Shown here one piece after another: positions 1-9,973 of a stretch of DNA of 64,000 nucleotides. The notes beneath the pieces are model-generated. The model was not told the origin of the DNA and did not search any database. It worked only from the letters and a program-made list of their open reading frames with translations. The stretch is from NCBI GenBank assembly GCA_963759875.1, contig CAVXBB010000015.1, forward strand, positions 1-64,000. Reading direction: 5' to 3'. Positions within the stretch are counted from its first letter, which is position 1. Each line of letters begins with the position of its first letter. This stretch comes from JAFAGX01 sp963759875. Lineage in GTDB: Bacteria > Acidobacteriota > Terriglobia > Terriglobales > Acidobacteriaceae. The translations under genes were made by a program, and so were the position numbers.

Positions 1-22
1 ATCCAATCTGATCGGCGGCTCT

Positions 23-524
23 CTACTGCTTCCATTTGTTCTCAATCCGCGGCGGATGCTGCAAGGTTTGCATCACCACGCAATATTGTTCCGTTTTCGC
101 CTGCAACGCGCTTAACTGCTCCGCCGTTGCCTGCGGCGCGCGGACGTCGAAAGTGACTCGGATGTCCTGAAATCCGACCGGCACGTCTTTCGACAGACCC
201 AGCGTACCCTGCAGGTCCAGATCGCCCTCGACCGTGACGTTGATGGCCTCCGTAGGGATTCCCATCGCGGCAGCTACCATTTGGCAAGTGATCTGCGCAC
301 AGGCAGCCAGCGCACCCAGCAGCAGGTCTCCGGAACAAGCGCCCGTCCCTGCTCCGCCCACTCCTTTGTGAGCTTGAGCGTTGTAGATCGCGCGCCCCAA
401 GTCGATCGAGCAGGAGATGGGCGCCTCGGTCTGCTTGCCGTGCGCCGTCAGAGTAATCCGGGAACTTGCCGGGTCTTGCCGATACTGGTCTTTTAGCGGC
501 CGCTGCACGCATGCGAATATCCAT
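23..524 (-). CDS. OsmC family protein (apparent N-terminal frameshift)
   Basis: OsmC/Ohr-fold proteins are thiol-dependent peroxidase-like enzymes of the cytoplasm. The body of the protein carries the OsmC core, with a GACSGDLLLGALAAC stretch on the central helix that holds the reactive cysteines, followed by the beta-strand half. The likely start is the ATG at 522-524: it is preceded by a strong GGAGGAG ribosome site. That ATG opens as MDIRMRAAAAKRP, but the conserved continuation (LKDQYRQDP) lies in another frame, so one indel sits near 490-505. The frame of the OsmC body itself stays open up to 586 but has no good ribosome site there. About 165 residues, normal for the family. The gene is divergent from the kinase gene at 675. 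The family call is firm; the exact substrate is unknown. Confidence 0.75.
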
Positions 525-674
525 GAATCTCCTCCGAAATGTGGGTTATTATAAACGCACTCCGGGGTTTCGGCCGCAGAGTCCATTGCGGCCGGAAAGT
601 CCAGAATTCAAAGGTCATCGCGCGGCGGCGAGCGATCAATTCTTGGCCGGCCGACCGCTGCGCTAGCGAGGTTC

Positions 675-3600
675 ATGAACCTGCCGCTTATGCCAGATTC
701 CTTGCCGTCCACCTTGTCGCCGGGCACGCGTTTCGGAGATTACGAGATCCTTCAGCAACTGGGCGCCGGGGGCATGGGCGAGGTGTATCGCGCCAAAGAC
801 ACCCGCCTCGACCGTGAAGTCGCCATTAAGACGCTTTCCCTGGAACGCCTTGCTCAACCGGAAGCCCTGGCGCGCTTTGAAAAGGAAGCCCGTTCCGCCA
901 GCGCGCTCAATCATCCCAACATCGTCACGATTTATGAGCTGGGGCGCGTAGAACGGCACACGTTACATTGCCATGGAACTGGTGGATGGAGAGACGCTGC
1001 GGCAGTTGCTCGCCTCTGGCCCGATTCCCTTTCGCAAAGCGGTTGCCCTCGCGGCGCAGATTGCCGAGGCTCTCGCCAAAGCGCACGAAATTGGGGTCGT
1101 TCATCGCGACTTGAAGCCCGAGAACCTGATGGTTTGCGGCGGCGGAACGGCCAAGGTGCTGGACTTCGGTCTGGCGAAACTGGCTGCTGTGAACCGTGCC
1201 CAGGAGTTCGGATGCATCCACCACCACGATTACCGAAGAGGGCACGGTGATGGGCACCGTCGGCTACATGTCTCCGGAACAGGCGACCGGTCGTGAAATT
1301 GATTTTCGTTCCGACCAGTTCTCGTTTGGCTCAGTCATTTTGAGATGGTCACTGGCGTTCCCGCGTTCCGGAAACCGAGCCATGCGGAAACCCTGGCCGC
1401 AATTCTTCGCGACGAGCCGGAGCGCCTCGGGTCCAGAATGCCGCAAACCCCCGCACCTTTCATTTGGATCGTAGAGCGCTGCCTGGCCAAGGATCCGAAA
1501 GATCGCTATGCCTCCACACGGGATTTGGCTCGCGATCTCGCCGCGGTGCGCGACCGGCTGGCCGAGTCGCCTGCGCGCCCTTCGGAGCCTCGCCCCAACA
1601 ACCTGCCGCTGCAACGCACCGCATTCATCGGACGCGAACACGAAGAGGCTGCACTCCGCCATCTCCTGGGCCGCGAGGACGCACGCCTCGTCACTCTGAC
1701 CGGTCCGGGAGGAATTGGGAAGACACGGCTTGCCTTGCAAGTCGCGGAGGGAATCGCGCAACCAGTTTCCCGGCGGTGTTTGCTTCGTCCCGCTGTCGTC
1801 GGTTAGCGATCATAGTCTGATCGCTTCCGCGATCGCACAGGCGGTCGGAGTGCGCGAAACCGGAAATCAGTCGCCGCAAGAAAGCTTGAAAGAGTACGTG
1901 AGCGGGCTGGGCCAGCCGACGCTTCTGTTGCTCGACAACTTCGAGCATCTCGTCTCCGCTGCGCCAGTCGTCGCGCAGTTGCTCACTGTCGGTCCGAAAC
2001 TCAAGGTCGTTGTCACCAGCCAGGCGCCGCTTCATGTCTACGGCGAACATGAATTTCCCGTGCCACCGCTCGCGCTGCCCGACCCCAAGTCCATTCCGCC
2101 TCTCGAAATGCTTTCTCGCCTTCCGGCGGTCGCGCTCTTCGTGGAACGCGCGCGGGCTGTGAAGCACGAATTCGCGTTGACCAAGGAAAACGCCCCCGCG
2201 GTGGCGGCCATCTGCGCTCGCCTGGACGGTCTGCCCCTCGCCATCGAACTGGCCGCGGCCCGCATCAAACTGCTTTCGCCGTCGGCCATGCTGGCTCGTC
2301 TCGAAGGCCGTCTGAACCTGTTGACCGGCGGTGCTCGCGATCTGCCAAGCCGGCAACAAACTCTTCGCGGCACCGTCGACTGGAGTTACGGGCTCCTCAA
2401 TGCCGCAGAGCAAACTCTGTTCCGGAGGCTCTCCGTATTTGCCGGCGGATGCACGCTGGAAGCCGTGGAAGCCGTGTGCGACACCAAAGGCGACCTGGGC
2501 CTCGACGTACTCGACGGCATGGCTTCGATGGTCGACAAGAGCCTGGCGCAGCAGGTGGAGCAGGCGGATACGGAAACCCGGTTCCGCATGCTCTCGACCC
2601 TCCGGGAGTACGCTCTCGAACGCCTCGCCGAGAGCGACGATGAATCTGCGACTCGCCGAGCCCATGCTGCTTATTACCTCGTGCTTGCCGAAGAAGGTGC
2701 CGAGGACATGGCCGCTCATCCCGAATGGCTCGACCGTTTTGAGGTCGAGCACGACAACTTCCGCCTGGCGCTCGATTATCTGATCAAGACTGGGGATGCC
2801 GACTGGGGCCTTCGCCTTGGCGCCGCCCTGTTTCGCTTCTGGGAAACACGGGAACATCTAGCGGAGGGCCGTGACGCCATCGCCAGGCTCCTGGCGTTGG
2901 AAGGAGCCGCGGCGCGTCCGAAACTTCGCGCGCGCCTGCTGTTCGCTGCCGCAGTTCTGGCGGGCGAGCAGGGCGATTACGGCTCGGCGCAGCACATGTT
3001 CGAAGAAAGTCTGGAGACCTGCCTCGAGTTAAACGATAACCGCGGCGTTGCCGTCGCACTGAACGCGCTGGCTGTCAACGCTCGCGATCGTGGCGATATT
3101 CGCCGCTGCAGCCTTACTCTTCGAGCGCTGTGTCGCGATATGGAAGGATCTTGGCGATTCCGCTGACATCGCCCGAGCCCTCAGCAATCTCGCCAGCGTG
3201 ATGAAGATGCAGGGCGAATATGAGCGCGCATCCTCGCTTTACGATGAGTGTCTAACGATGTTCCGTCAGGTCGGAGATGACGCCGGTGTCGCCTGGACGT
3301 TGAACTACCTGGGCGACGTCGCTCGGGAAAAAGCGGACTTCGTTGCCGCTCGTTCCTTTTGTGAACAGAGTCTGGCGGAGTTTCGCCGACTGCGTGACAG
3401 CTGGGGAATTGCGAGCGCCCTCTCTGATCTGGCAAGTCTAAGCTGCGATCAGGGTAACAACGCCGAGGCGCGTCGTCTATACGGCGAAAGCATCAAGGTG
3501 TTCCAGGAGTTGGGTCACAAACGCGGCATCGCGAGGGCGCTCGAATGTCTCGCCGTAAGTGCCGCGGCGCAATCGAACGCCGAGCAATCGCTGCACTTGG

Positions 3601-3778
3601 CAGGAGCCGCCGCCGCGCTTCGCCAACAGATTGGGCGCTCCGCTCACGCCCGCCGAGCAACCCAGGCTGGAGAAGGCCCTGGAATTTGCGCGCCGAACGC
3701 TCGGCAATGCTGCAGGTGACGGCGTGGATGGAAGGTTGGGCGATGCCGGTCGAGCAAGCCGATCCAGGAGGCGCTTAA
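675..3778 (+). pseudogene. Ser/Thr protein kinase - ATPase - TPR regulator, split by about seven frameshifts
   Basis: Joining the frames gives one protein of about 1030 residues. It has a eukaryotic-like kinase domain (glycine loop LGAGGMGEVYRAKD, HRDLKPEN, DFGLAK, a GTVGYMSPEQ activation segment), then an ATPase of the AfsR/LuxR-regulator type (Walker A TGPGGIGKTRLA, LLLLDNFEHL Walker B) and a TPR tail. Such proteins are cytoplasmic signalling kinases. Frame changes occur near 953 (extra C), 1213 (extra T), 1340 (missing T), 1758, 3101, 3632 and 3718. Six are net +1 and one is net -1, and the encoded motifs are perfectly preserved across each join. That favours sequence error over decay. The longest open pieces are 1715-3166 and 3090-3719. 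Start ATG 675 follows a GAGG site. The stop could shift to about 3821 if one more extra G near 3760 is corrected. It converges on the DUF4242 gene. Confidence 0.8.
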
Positions 3779-3822
3779 CTGCGACGCGGAATCAGGTCTT
3801 CGGACTCGAAACTCTGCTTAAG

Positions 3823-4095
3823 TCAATTTGCGGTGCTGGGATCGATCATGCGCCGCACTGCCGAGATGCGATTCGCCGGAAAACCTCCGCGGCGTGCGTG
3901 TTCGCGAACCGTTTCCTCGTCTGGCGCCAGGTACACACAATAGACTTTGTCGCCGGTGACGTAGGAGTGGAGCCACTTGATTTCCGGTCCCATATCCTTC
4001 AGTACGCCTACCGACTTTCTGGCGACCGCCTGCAGTTCCGCATCCGATAAATTACCTGCGCCTGGGATTTCCCGCTCGATCACAAATTGGGGCAT
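3823..4095 (-). CDS. DUF4242 domain protein (SCO4226-like)
   Basis: A small protein of 90 residues that is almost entirely one DUF4242 domain: FVIEREIPGAG at the N-terminus, LHSYVTGDKVYCVY in the middle and EHARRGGFP near the end. The family folds as a ferredoxin-like barrel; the Streptomyces member SCO4226 binds nickel, but the physiological role is not settled. I chose the ATG at 4095 because a GAGG lies at proper distance; a GTG two codons upstream (4101) is an alternative. No signal peptide. It is convergent with the kinase gene and probably a single-gene unit. Family assignment is confident; function is unknown. Confidence 0.8.
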   Translation of the reverse strand: MPQFVIEREIPGAGNLSDAELQAVARKSVGVLKDMGPEIKWLHSYVTGDKVYCVYLAPDEETVREHARRGGFPANRISAVRRMIDPSTAN

Positions 4096-4289
4096 AGCCA
4101 CCTCACAGAACGGTCATGGTAGCAGATTTAAGCCTTGCATCCCACCCCCGCTATGCAGAAAACCACAAGCTGCCACGCTGTTGAGTCCCCTGGGTCGTCC
4201 GCATGATTCCCTGCTCGTGGGCGAATGACGGGCAAACCGGAAGTGATTCAGGCCATTACGCGACCAATCGTCCGCTATGTGCGTCGAAA

Positions 4290-5987
4290 CTATTGAGCCC
4301 GCTTGTATCCCGGCCCGCGCAACGCTCTTCCGGGACGCTCCTCGGTGATCTTGCCGTCGAGCACAACCGGCCGGCCATTGACGAAAACATCTTTAATTCC
4401 CACCGAGTAACGGAGCGAATCCTGGTAAGTGGCAACGTCTTGAATCGTCGCGGGGTCGAAGAGCGCAATATCAGCCATCATTCCCGGCCGCAGAATTCCG
4501 CGATCCATGATTCCAACTCTGCTGGCCGCCAGAGAGGTCATCTTGCGCACGGCTTCTTCCAGGCGCATGGTATGCTCGGTTCGCACATACTCAGCCACGA
4601 CACGAGAAAAAGTTCCGAATGCTCGGGGATGAGCTTTCGACGTACTCAATGGTCCATCTTCTGCCTGCGCGGGAGAATCCGAACCGTAAGTCACCAACGG
4701 ATTCGAGACGGCGGCGCGGACATCCGCCTCTTCCATAATGGCAATGACGACCGCGCTCTCGCCCCGATCGGCGATGGCAATGTCCATGGCCGCGTCCCTC
4801 GGATCTTTGTTCATCCGCCGGCCGATTTCTTCGAAGTTCATGCCTTCATACTTGTGCAGCTCAGGGTTCAGCACTTGAATCAACGTCACTCCCTGACCTC
4901 CTCCCGATCCACGCCACTGGTTCTGCCACCTAGCGCTCGGCTCGTCCATCTCCTTCTGGGCGCGTGCGCGCTGCGCGGGATCCCTCAACCGCTGGATCAT
5001 TTTGTCGGTGCCGCCTTCCGATATCCAGCTGGGAAAACATGCGATCAATCCATTAGAGCCGCGAGTATAAGGATAAACACTCGCCGCTACATCAATCCCG
5101 CGGGTGCGTGCGGCTTCGATCCTGCTCAGAACTTCGGGCATCTTCCCCCAGTTCTCGGAATACGCGGTTTTCAAGTGCCAGATCGTAGCGGAAATGCCCG
5201 CCCGTTTCGCGATCGCAAAGACTTCATCCAGAGACTGAAAAATCTGGTCGGCTTCTGAACGCTGGTGCGTGAAGTAAACGCCGCCGTAGCGCCGTGCGAC
5301 TTTGGCCAGCTCAACAATTTCGTCGGTGGAGGCAAAGGAGTCGGGTACATACTGCAACGCTGAACTTAGACCGAATGCGCCCTGCTCCATGGCTTGCGCG
5401 ACTAATTGGCGCATCTGTTCGAGTTCTGCTGGTGTTGCTGGACGGTCGTCTTTGCCCATTACATACCCCCGCAAACCGCCCGCGCCCACAAACGTACCCA
5501 GGTTGATGGCTGGTCGGGCTCGATCATAACGGCGCAGATATTCTTCAAGGGAGCGCCAATCCAGCGCCACGCCATATTTCTTGGCACCGTCCCGCATGTC
5601 CTCCAGCAGCCGATTGTTAACGGGCGCGATGGACGTCCCCTCGCCCGTAATTTCAGTAGTCACGCCTTGTGTAATTTTGCTGGCGGCGCGATTGTCCACC
5701 AGCACATTAAATTCCGACTGGCCCTGAGCATCAATGAAACCAGGCGAGGCCACTAGTCCCGTTGCATCGATCCGCTGCTCGGCTGCGGCATTGTGGAGAT
5801 CGCCTATCGCCGCAATGTGGTCGCCGACAATTCCGATATCGCCGATAAACCAGGGAGCACCCGTGCCATCAACGATACGGGCTCCCATGATCATAAAATC
5901 GTAGCTGGTCCGTTGTGCGCGACTCGTCACGCCGGTGAGCAGCAATCCAATGAGGGCAATGGAAGAAGCTAGTTGATGTTTTGTCAT
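4290..5987 (-). CDS. Secreted amidohydrolase, N-acyl-D-amino-acid deacylase-like, with altered metal site
   Basis: A 565-residue protein with a cleavable signal peptide (hydrophobic 8-20, TSRAQ cleavage region). It has the amidohydrolase/D-aminoacylase composite-barrel signature: GARIVDGTGAP, GFID (83-86), GVTTEITGEG, FTHQRSE, WHLKTAYSENWG, TYGSDSP, the HPRAFGTFSRVV block and a C-terminal RPGMMADIALFDP strand. Family members remove acyl groups from D-amino acids in the periplasm. Two key positions differ from the classical enzyme: the HxH after GFID reads QGQ (88-90), and the usual NCG metal-cysteine segment reads GEG (about 115-117, Glu116). Length is slightly above the typical 480-560. It is divergent from the copper amine oxidase at 6413. 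It may be an active subfamily with a different metal set, so the substrate is uncertain. Confidence 0.82.
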   Translation of the reverse strand: MTKHQLASSIALIGLLLTGVTSRAQRTSYDFMIMGARIVDGTGAPWFIGDIGIVGDHIAAIGDLHNAAAEQRIDATGLVASPGFIDAQGQSEFNVLVDNRAASKITQGVTTEITGEGTSIAPVNNRLLEDMRDGAKKYGVALDWRSLEEYLRRYDRARPAINLGTFVGAGGLRGYVMGKDDRPATPAELEQMRQLVAQAMEQGAFGLSSALQYVPDSFASTDEIVELAKVARRYGGVYFTHQRSEADQIFQSLDEVFAIAKRAGISATIWHLKTAYSENWGKMPEVLSRIEAARTRGIDVAASVYPYTRGSNGLIACFPSWISEGGTDKMIQRLRDPAQRARAQKEMDEPSARWQNQWRGSGGGQGVTLIQVLNPELHKYEGMNFEEIGRRMNKDPRDAAMDIAIADRGESAVVIAIMEEADVRAAVSNPLVTYGSDSPAQAEDGPLSTSKAHPRAFGTFSRVVAEYVRTEHTMRLEEAVRKMTSLAASRVGIMDRGILRPGMMADIALFDPATIQDVATYQDSLRYSVGIKDVFVNGRPVVLDGKITEERPGRALRGPGYKRAQ

Positions 5988-6412
5988 CAGAGTCTGTCTC
6001 GAAATCGAGTGGTCGGATTATACAGGCGTCTTATAGAAACGTCCCCGTGGACGGATGAAAGACAACCGCGGAACGTGAATGCGTCGTCTTGGGCGAGATT
6101 TTCTGACGGAAAGTGGAAAGCTCGATCGACGATTGCCACTGATTCCGGTCGGATGACGGGCAAATCTTACCGTACCGATTAGGGGAGGTTTGCCGACCAA
6201 CCGGCAGTGACCGAGATGGCGAAGCTGACCATCGCAATTTAAGAATCCAAAACTTGCAAAATTGACGAATGTTTCTCGCGAAAGTCTGCTCTGGAGGTAA
6301 GTCGTTGTGACGAGAGAGGGAGAGGAGTACGATGTGCCGGAAGGTGAGCCAAGTCGGAAATTCCAGTTGTTCGGGGCTTAGCGAAAGCTGTTTGGAAGGA
6401 GAGGAGTTCAAA
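5988..6412. other. Divergent intergenic region
   Basis: About 425 bases between the divergent amidohydrolase and copper amine oxidase genes. No RNA gene, repeat or convincing coding frame is visible. It must hold promoters for both genes, but I cannot point to a clear -35/-10 pair. The only clear signal is the AAGGAGAGGAG ribosome site just before 6413. Confidence 0.4.
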
Positions 6413-8395
6413 ATGAATACTCATCGTCGTTTTGTCTCCGTCCGTTTTCTGCAGCGTATGTTGATCAGCTTCGCGCCAGCAGCCGTGATGTTTGCTCTGA
6501 CGCAGCCGATGTGGTCGCAAAGTCCCAGGCATCCGCTGGATGGATTGACAGGGCCTGAGATCTGGACTGCCTACGAGGTCTTGCAATCGTCGGGGAAGGT
6601 AGATGAGAAAACGCGTTATCCGATGGTTCAACTGAAAGAGCCGCCGAAAGAAGAGGTTCTGACCTGGAAATCAGGGCAGCCCATGCGACGGGAGGCGTTC
6701 CTGGTGGTCAAGCAGGGACCCCAGACGTTCGAGGCCGTGGTGGATGTCAACGGAAAGAAGCTCGTCTCGTGGACGGAAGTGAAGGGAGTGCAGCCGAATG
6801 CGGTGGATGAAGAAAACGATGCGATTAAGGACGCGGTAAAAGAAAACCCAGAGGTCAAGGCAGCTCTGAAGCGCCGGGGGATCACGGATTTTCAGACGGT
6901 GGCGTGCGGAGGTTACGGAACCGGCTACTTCGGCACGCCGGAGGAGCAGGGACGCCGGCTGTTGCGCGTGATGTGTTTCGAGCAGTATGGCGCGTTAGAG
7001 GATTGGGGGCCGATTGAAGGGCTCACGATTTTATGGGATGGAAACGAGAACAAAGTGCTGCGGGTGATTGATACAGGTGTGGTTCCGCTGCCGCAGCCTC
7101 CTGCGAATTATGATCTGGCGTCGGTCGGCACACTGCGCGATGTACCGACACCGATCAGCGTGCAGCAGCCGATGGGACCGAGTTACCGGCTGGAGGGACA
7201 GTCGGTGAGCTGGCAAAAGTGGAGCTTTCATTTCCGCATTGACCGGCGCGTCGGGTTGGTGGTCAGCAATGTGGGTTATCAGGATGGTGACAAACTGAGA
7301 TCGATTCTGTACGAAGGATCGCTGTCAGAGATGTTTGTGCCATATATGGATCCGAGCGAAGGCTGGTTTGCGAGGACATTTTTTGATGTCGGGGAGTATG
7401 GAGGATTTTCGAGCTCGCTGGATATCGGCACGGATTGTCCAGAGAATGCCGTTTACTTCGACCAAATGTACGCGGACTGGAAAGGACTTCCGAAAATAAA
7501 GCCGCGCGCTGCGTGCTTGTTTGAACAGCCGACGGGGTACATGGCCTGGAGGCATGATGATGCGGGCATCGTCGAGAGCCGAAAAATGCGGGAGCTGGTG
7601 CTGCGCACGATCGGAATATTCGGTAATTACGATTATGTGTGTGACTGGATTTTTCAGCAGAATGGAACGATCCGCGTGCGAGTGGGGGCGACGGGGTTTG
7701 ATGAGGCAAAGGCGGTGAAGAGCCGGACGGCTGCCGAAGACAAGGATGGACAAGACGGCTTGTACGGGAGATTTATTGCGGAGAATACCGTGGGCGTGGA
7801 CCACGATCACTTTTTTGCGTTCCGGTTGGATTTCGATGTGGATGGAACGGCAAATAGCTTTCTGCGGGACAGGTTGAAAGTGAAGCACTTGCCACCCGGC
7901 AGTTTCCGGAAGAGCTTGTGGGTGGCTGAGCCGGAAACGGCTAAGACAGAGGAGCAGGCAAAAGTCCGTATGAACATGGAACAGCCGGAGGTTTGGCGGG
8001 TGGTGAATCCAAACGTGAAGAGCGCTCTGGGATACCCGGTGGGATATGAGGTCATGGGCGGAGATAATGCGATGTCGCTGTTACTGCCGGAGGATTATCC
8101 CCAAAAGCGGGCGGGATTTACGGATTATCACGTTTGGGTGACGCCGTACCACGAAAATGAGCGCTATGCAGCCGGCGACTATCCGAACCAGAGCAAGGGT
8201 GGAGATGGATTGCCCGCCTGGACCAAAGCAAACCGCGCCATCGAGAACACGGACATTGTGCTGTGGTACACGATCGGGTTTCACCACGTGCCGCACGCGG
8301 AGGATTGGCCGCTCTTGCCAACGGTGTGGCACGAATTCGAACTGCGGCCGGTCAATTTCTTCGCACACAATCCTGCGCTGGATTTGCCCAAATAG
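6413..8395 (+). CDS. tynA: Secreted copper-containing primary-amine oxidase
   Basis: Copper amine oxidases oxidise primary amines to aldehydes with release of ammonia and hydrogen peroxide. The 660-residue product has an N-terminal signal peptide (hydrophobic 17-32, MWSQS cleavage region). Its C-terminal catalytic domain holds the topaquinone motif NYDY with Tyr406, the catalytic base Asp325 in FFDVGEYGGF, the copper ligands His464 and His466 (DHDHFF), and His625 in FHHVPHAEDWP. The Asp-to-Tyr spacing (81) matches bacterial enzymes. The start is ATG 6413 because of an optimal AAGGAGAGGAG site; an upstream in-frame ATG at 6332 would ruin the signal peptide. It probably sits in the periplasm and supplies nitrogen from amines. 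The gene stands alone, divergent from the amidohydrolase. Very confident on family. Confidence 0.93.
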   Translation: MNTHRRFVSVRFLQRMLISFAPAAVMFALTQPMWSQSPRHPLDGLTGPEIWTAYEVLQSSGKVDEKTRYPMVQLKEPPKEEVLTWKSGQPMRREAFLVVKQGPQTFEAVVDVNGKKLVSWTEVKGVQPNAVDEENDAIKDAVKENPEVKAALKRRGITDFQTVACGGYGTGYFGTPEEQGRRLLRVMCFEQYGALEDWGPIEGLTILWDGNENKVLRVIDTGVVPLPQPPANYDLASVGTLRDVPTPISVQQPMGPSYRLEGQSVSWQKWSFHFRIDRRVGLVVSNVGYQDGDKLRSILYEGSLSEMFVPYMDPSEGWFARTFFDVGEYGGFSSSLDIGTDCPENAVYFDQMYADWKGLPKIKPRAACLFEQPTGYMAWRHDDAGIVESRKMRELVLRTIGIFGNYDYVCDWIFQQNGTIRVRVGATGFDEAKAVKSRTAAEDKDGQDGLYGRFIAENTVGVDHDHFFAFRLDFDVDGTANSFLRDRLKVKHLPPGSFRKSLWVAEPETAKTEEQAKVRMNMEQPEVWRVVNPNVKSALGYPVGYEVMGGDNAMSLLLPEDYPQKRAGFTDYHVWVTPYHENERYAAGDYPNQSKGGDGLPAWTKANRAIENTDIVLWYTIGFHHVPHAEDWPLLPTVWHEFELRPVNFFAHNPALDLPK

Positions 8396-8970
8396 GTAGG
8401 GTCGCCTGATGTGCGGAAGCTCATATCCGACTTGCACTTCCTAGCCTTTTTCCCGATTACTCATCGCTCACCTCGTTCGAGATGTGTGCACTCTATAAGC
8501 AACTGGGTTCGCTGTTAACTGGCAAAACTGGCAAGGCCGTAGATAGATTATCTGAGCTTTGCGTGATTGTGCCCGAGTGCCGACAATCCACCCCGGAACC
8601 AAGCTTTAAGGTTGCCTCACCAGGCTGCCCTGCCCAATCGCCATCTTACAAGCAGCAGAGGTTTCTACATTAAAGGTGCTCACAACGGGATCGGTATTGC
8701 TTTTGACAACCTGACTTGGCCCACCTTTGATACTTTCATCTGGCCCACCCTGGGGTCGTAAAGTTCCTGTGTCATTCCCAGCGAATCGTCTCCCATCCAG
8801 ATCATCCACAACAAGTCTGCGCTGGAGCAGCTTGCGGTGGCCTAAGTGTTAGGAGTACGGCGATGCTTGCCAAGTGTACGAACTTTCTTTGCACAAGTTC
8901 GGGCAACTCGTCCTCCCTTTTGGGGTTCTTTCCTTTAGTACTACTTCTCATAATTTGGAAGGAGTTGCCT
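8396..8970. other. Intergenic region with short direct repeat
   Basis: About 575 bases with no convincing gene. Short open frames (for example 8482-8673) show no family features. The region contains two copies of TGGCCCACC 24 bases apart (8717-8725 and 8741-8749), listed separately. Confidence 0.4.
8717..8749. repeat. Paired TGGCCCACC direct repeat
   Basis: TGGCCCACC occurs at 8717-8725 and 8741-8749. Spaced direct repeats like this occur in the terminal regions of some insertion sequences such as the IS21 family, but no transposase frame accompanies it, so this is at most a remnant. Confidence 0.3.
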
Positions 8971-9426
8971 ATGAAGCACCTTGCAGTCGTAATGCTCGTC
9001 ACGCTCGGGTTGACGCTCGGCGCATGTGGAGGAGGAAGCAATTCAAGCAATTCGGGCAACGTAGTCGGGAATTGGACGGCAACGCTGACAAATCCGGATG
9101 GGACGCCCGCCTTTGCATTCACCACATCGTTCAGTCAGAACAGCGGAAGTTCTACGGTGAATGTCACAAATCTCGCTTTCACCACGGCGACGCCCTGCTT
9201 CAATTCGCAAACAAGTGAGACTGGCTCTTTCACCCTCAGCGGGAACTTCAACGGAAATGTAACGGGTGGATTTGGGATGACCATTTCATCGACGGTGCCC
9301 GCATCGAAAAATGTGCTTACTCTTCAGGGAAGCGTGAACAACAATGCAATTTCCGGCACGTGGACTCTGACTGGAGTGCAGTCGGGTTGCACCGGCTCCG
9401 GCACCTTCACATTAACAAAGGTGTAG
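8971..9426 (+). CDS. Small secreted lipoprotein, Ser/Thr/Asn-rich
   Basis: A 151-residue protein with a lipoprotein signal: short positive start MKH, hydrophobic stretch, then lipobox LGAC with Cys about 19, followed by a GGGSN linker. The mature part is rich in Gly, Ser, Thr and Asn and has alternating beta-strand patterns (GSFTLSGNFNGNVTGGFG, ISGTWTLTG). Two cysteines near the middle and end (TPCFNS, SGCTGSG) may form a disulfide. Proteins of this style are common in Acidobacteriota and have no known function. ATG 8971 is preceded by GGAAGGAG. The frame extends upstream to 8863 but the lipobox argues for this start. Likely anchored in the inner or outer membrane facing the periplasm. Confidence 0.75.
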   Translation: MKHLAVVMLVTLGLTLGACGGGSNSSNSGNVVGNWTATLTNPDGTPAFAFTTSFSQNSGSSTVNVTNLAFTTATPCFNSQTSETGSFTLSGNFNGNVTGGFGMTISSTVPASKNVLTLQGSVNNNAISGTWTLTGVQSGCTGSGTFTLTKV

Positions 9427-9708
9427 AAAGGAGGGTTTATTGTAAGTGCCCGAGCGCTTAAGCCGCACTGGGTGAGTAACGCCTATGTCGGTGTAAATCC
9501 AACTGGCAGCTGATTCACGCGTTTAACGGGACAGCCGCGCGGGTTCGTGCAACGAAGTGGTCGGTTCGCGGGGCTGATATTTGTGGCCCGCAAAATTCAG
9601 AACTCCGAGCGCCAAGAAATGACGTCCGCAGGTTCCCAGCAGGCAGCGGAGAACGGCGGGCATCAGTTGTCGAACGCCGGAACATGCTCCGGACAGAGCC
9701 CGCCTAAT

Positions 9709-9888
9709 TCACTTCTCGAATACTTTTTCGATCTGTCCGACCTTCTTCTCAACTTTGCCGGTGTTTTTTTCGGCGTTGCCTTCGGCTTCTAAGTCAGGAT
9801 TATTCGTGACTTTGCCGGCCGTCTCTTTGACTTTGCCTTTCACTTCGTGAACAGTGCCTTTAATCTCATGTTTCGTACTCGTATTCAT
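9709..9888 (-). CDS. CsbD family stress-response protein
   Basis: A 59-residue hydrophilic, Lys/Glu-rich protein with the CsbD pattern: EIKGTVHEVKGKVKETAGK followed by a second related repeat ending in EKVFEK. CsbD-like proteins are small cytoplasmic proteins induced by general stress; the molecular role is not known. The ATG at 9888 is chosen because AAGGAGAAG lies just upstream. The frame continues to 9918 with an unlikely N-terminal extension. It precedes no obvious partner; the hypothetical gene on the same strand ends about 85 bases upstream of this start. Confidence 0.85.
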   Translation of the reverse strand: MNTSTKHEIKGTVHEVKGKVKETAGKVTNNPDLEAEGNAEKNTGKVEKKVGQIEKVFEK

Positions 9889-9973
9889 CTGTCTTCTCCT
9901 TGTCAGTGCATAACACAAGTCCGCGGATCCCCATGTTCAGGTTTGCTTCCCGTATCCGAAAGCGTGTTCGCCC

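Noticed and set aside
1691..2857. Minus-strand open frame (388 codons) opposite the ATPase-TPR region
   Set aside because: The opposite strand encodes recognisable ATPase and TPR sequence; the antisense translation has no family features.
4203..5258. Plus-strand open frame (351 codons) opposite the amidohydrolase
   Set aside because: Shadow of the amidohydrolase gene; composition is Arg/Ser/His-rich and there is no ribosome site or domain.
8702..8730. TTGACA followed by a GATACT-like hexamer as a promoter
   Set aside because: The spacing is about 19-20 bases and no gene starts within 230 bases, so it is probably chance.
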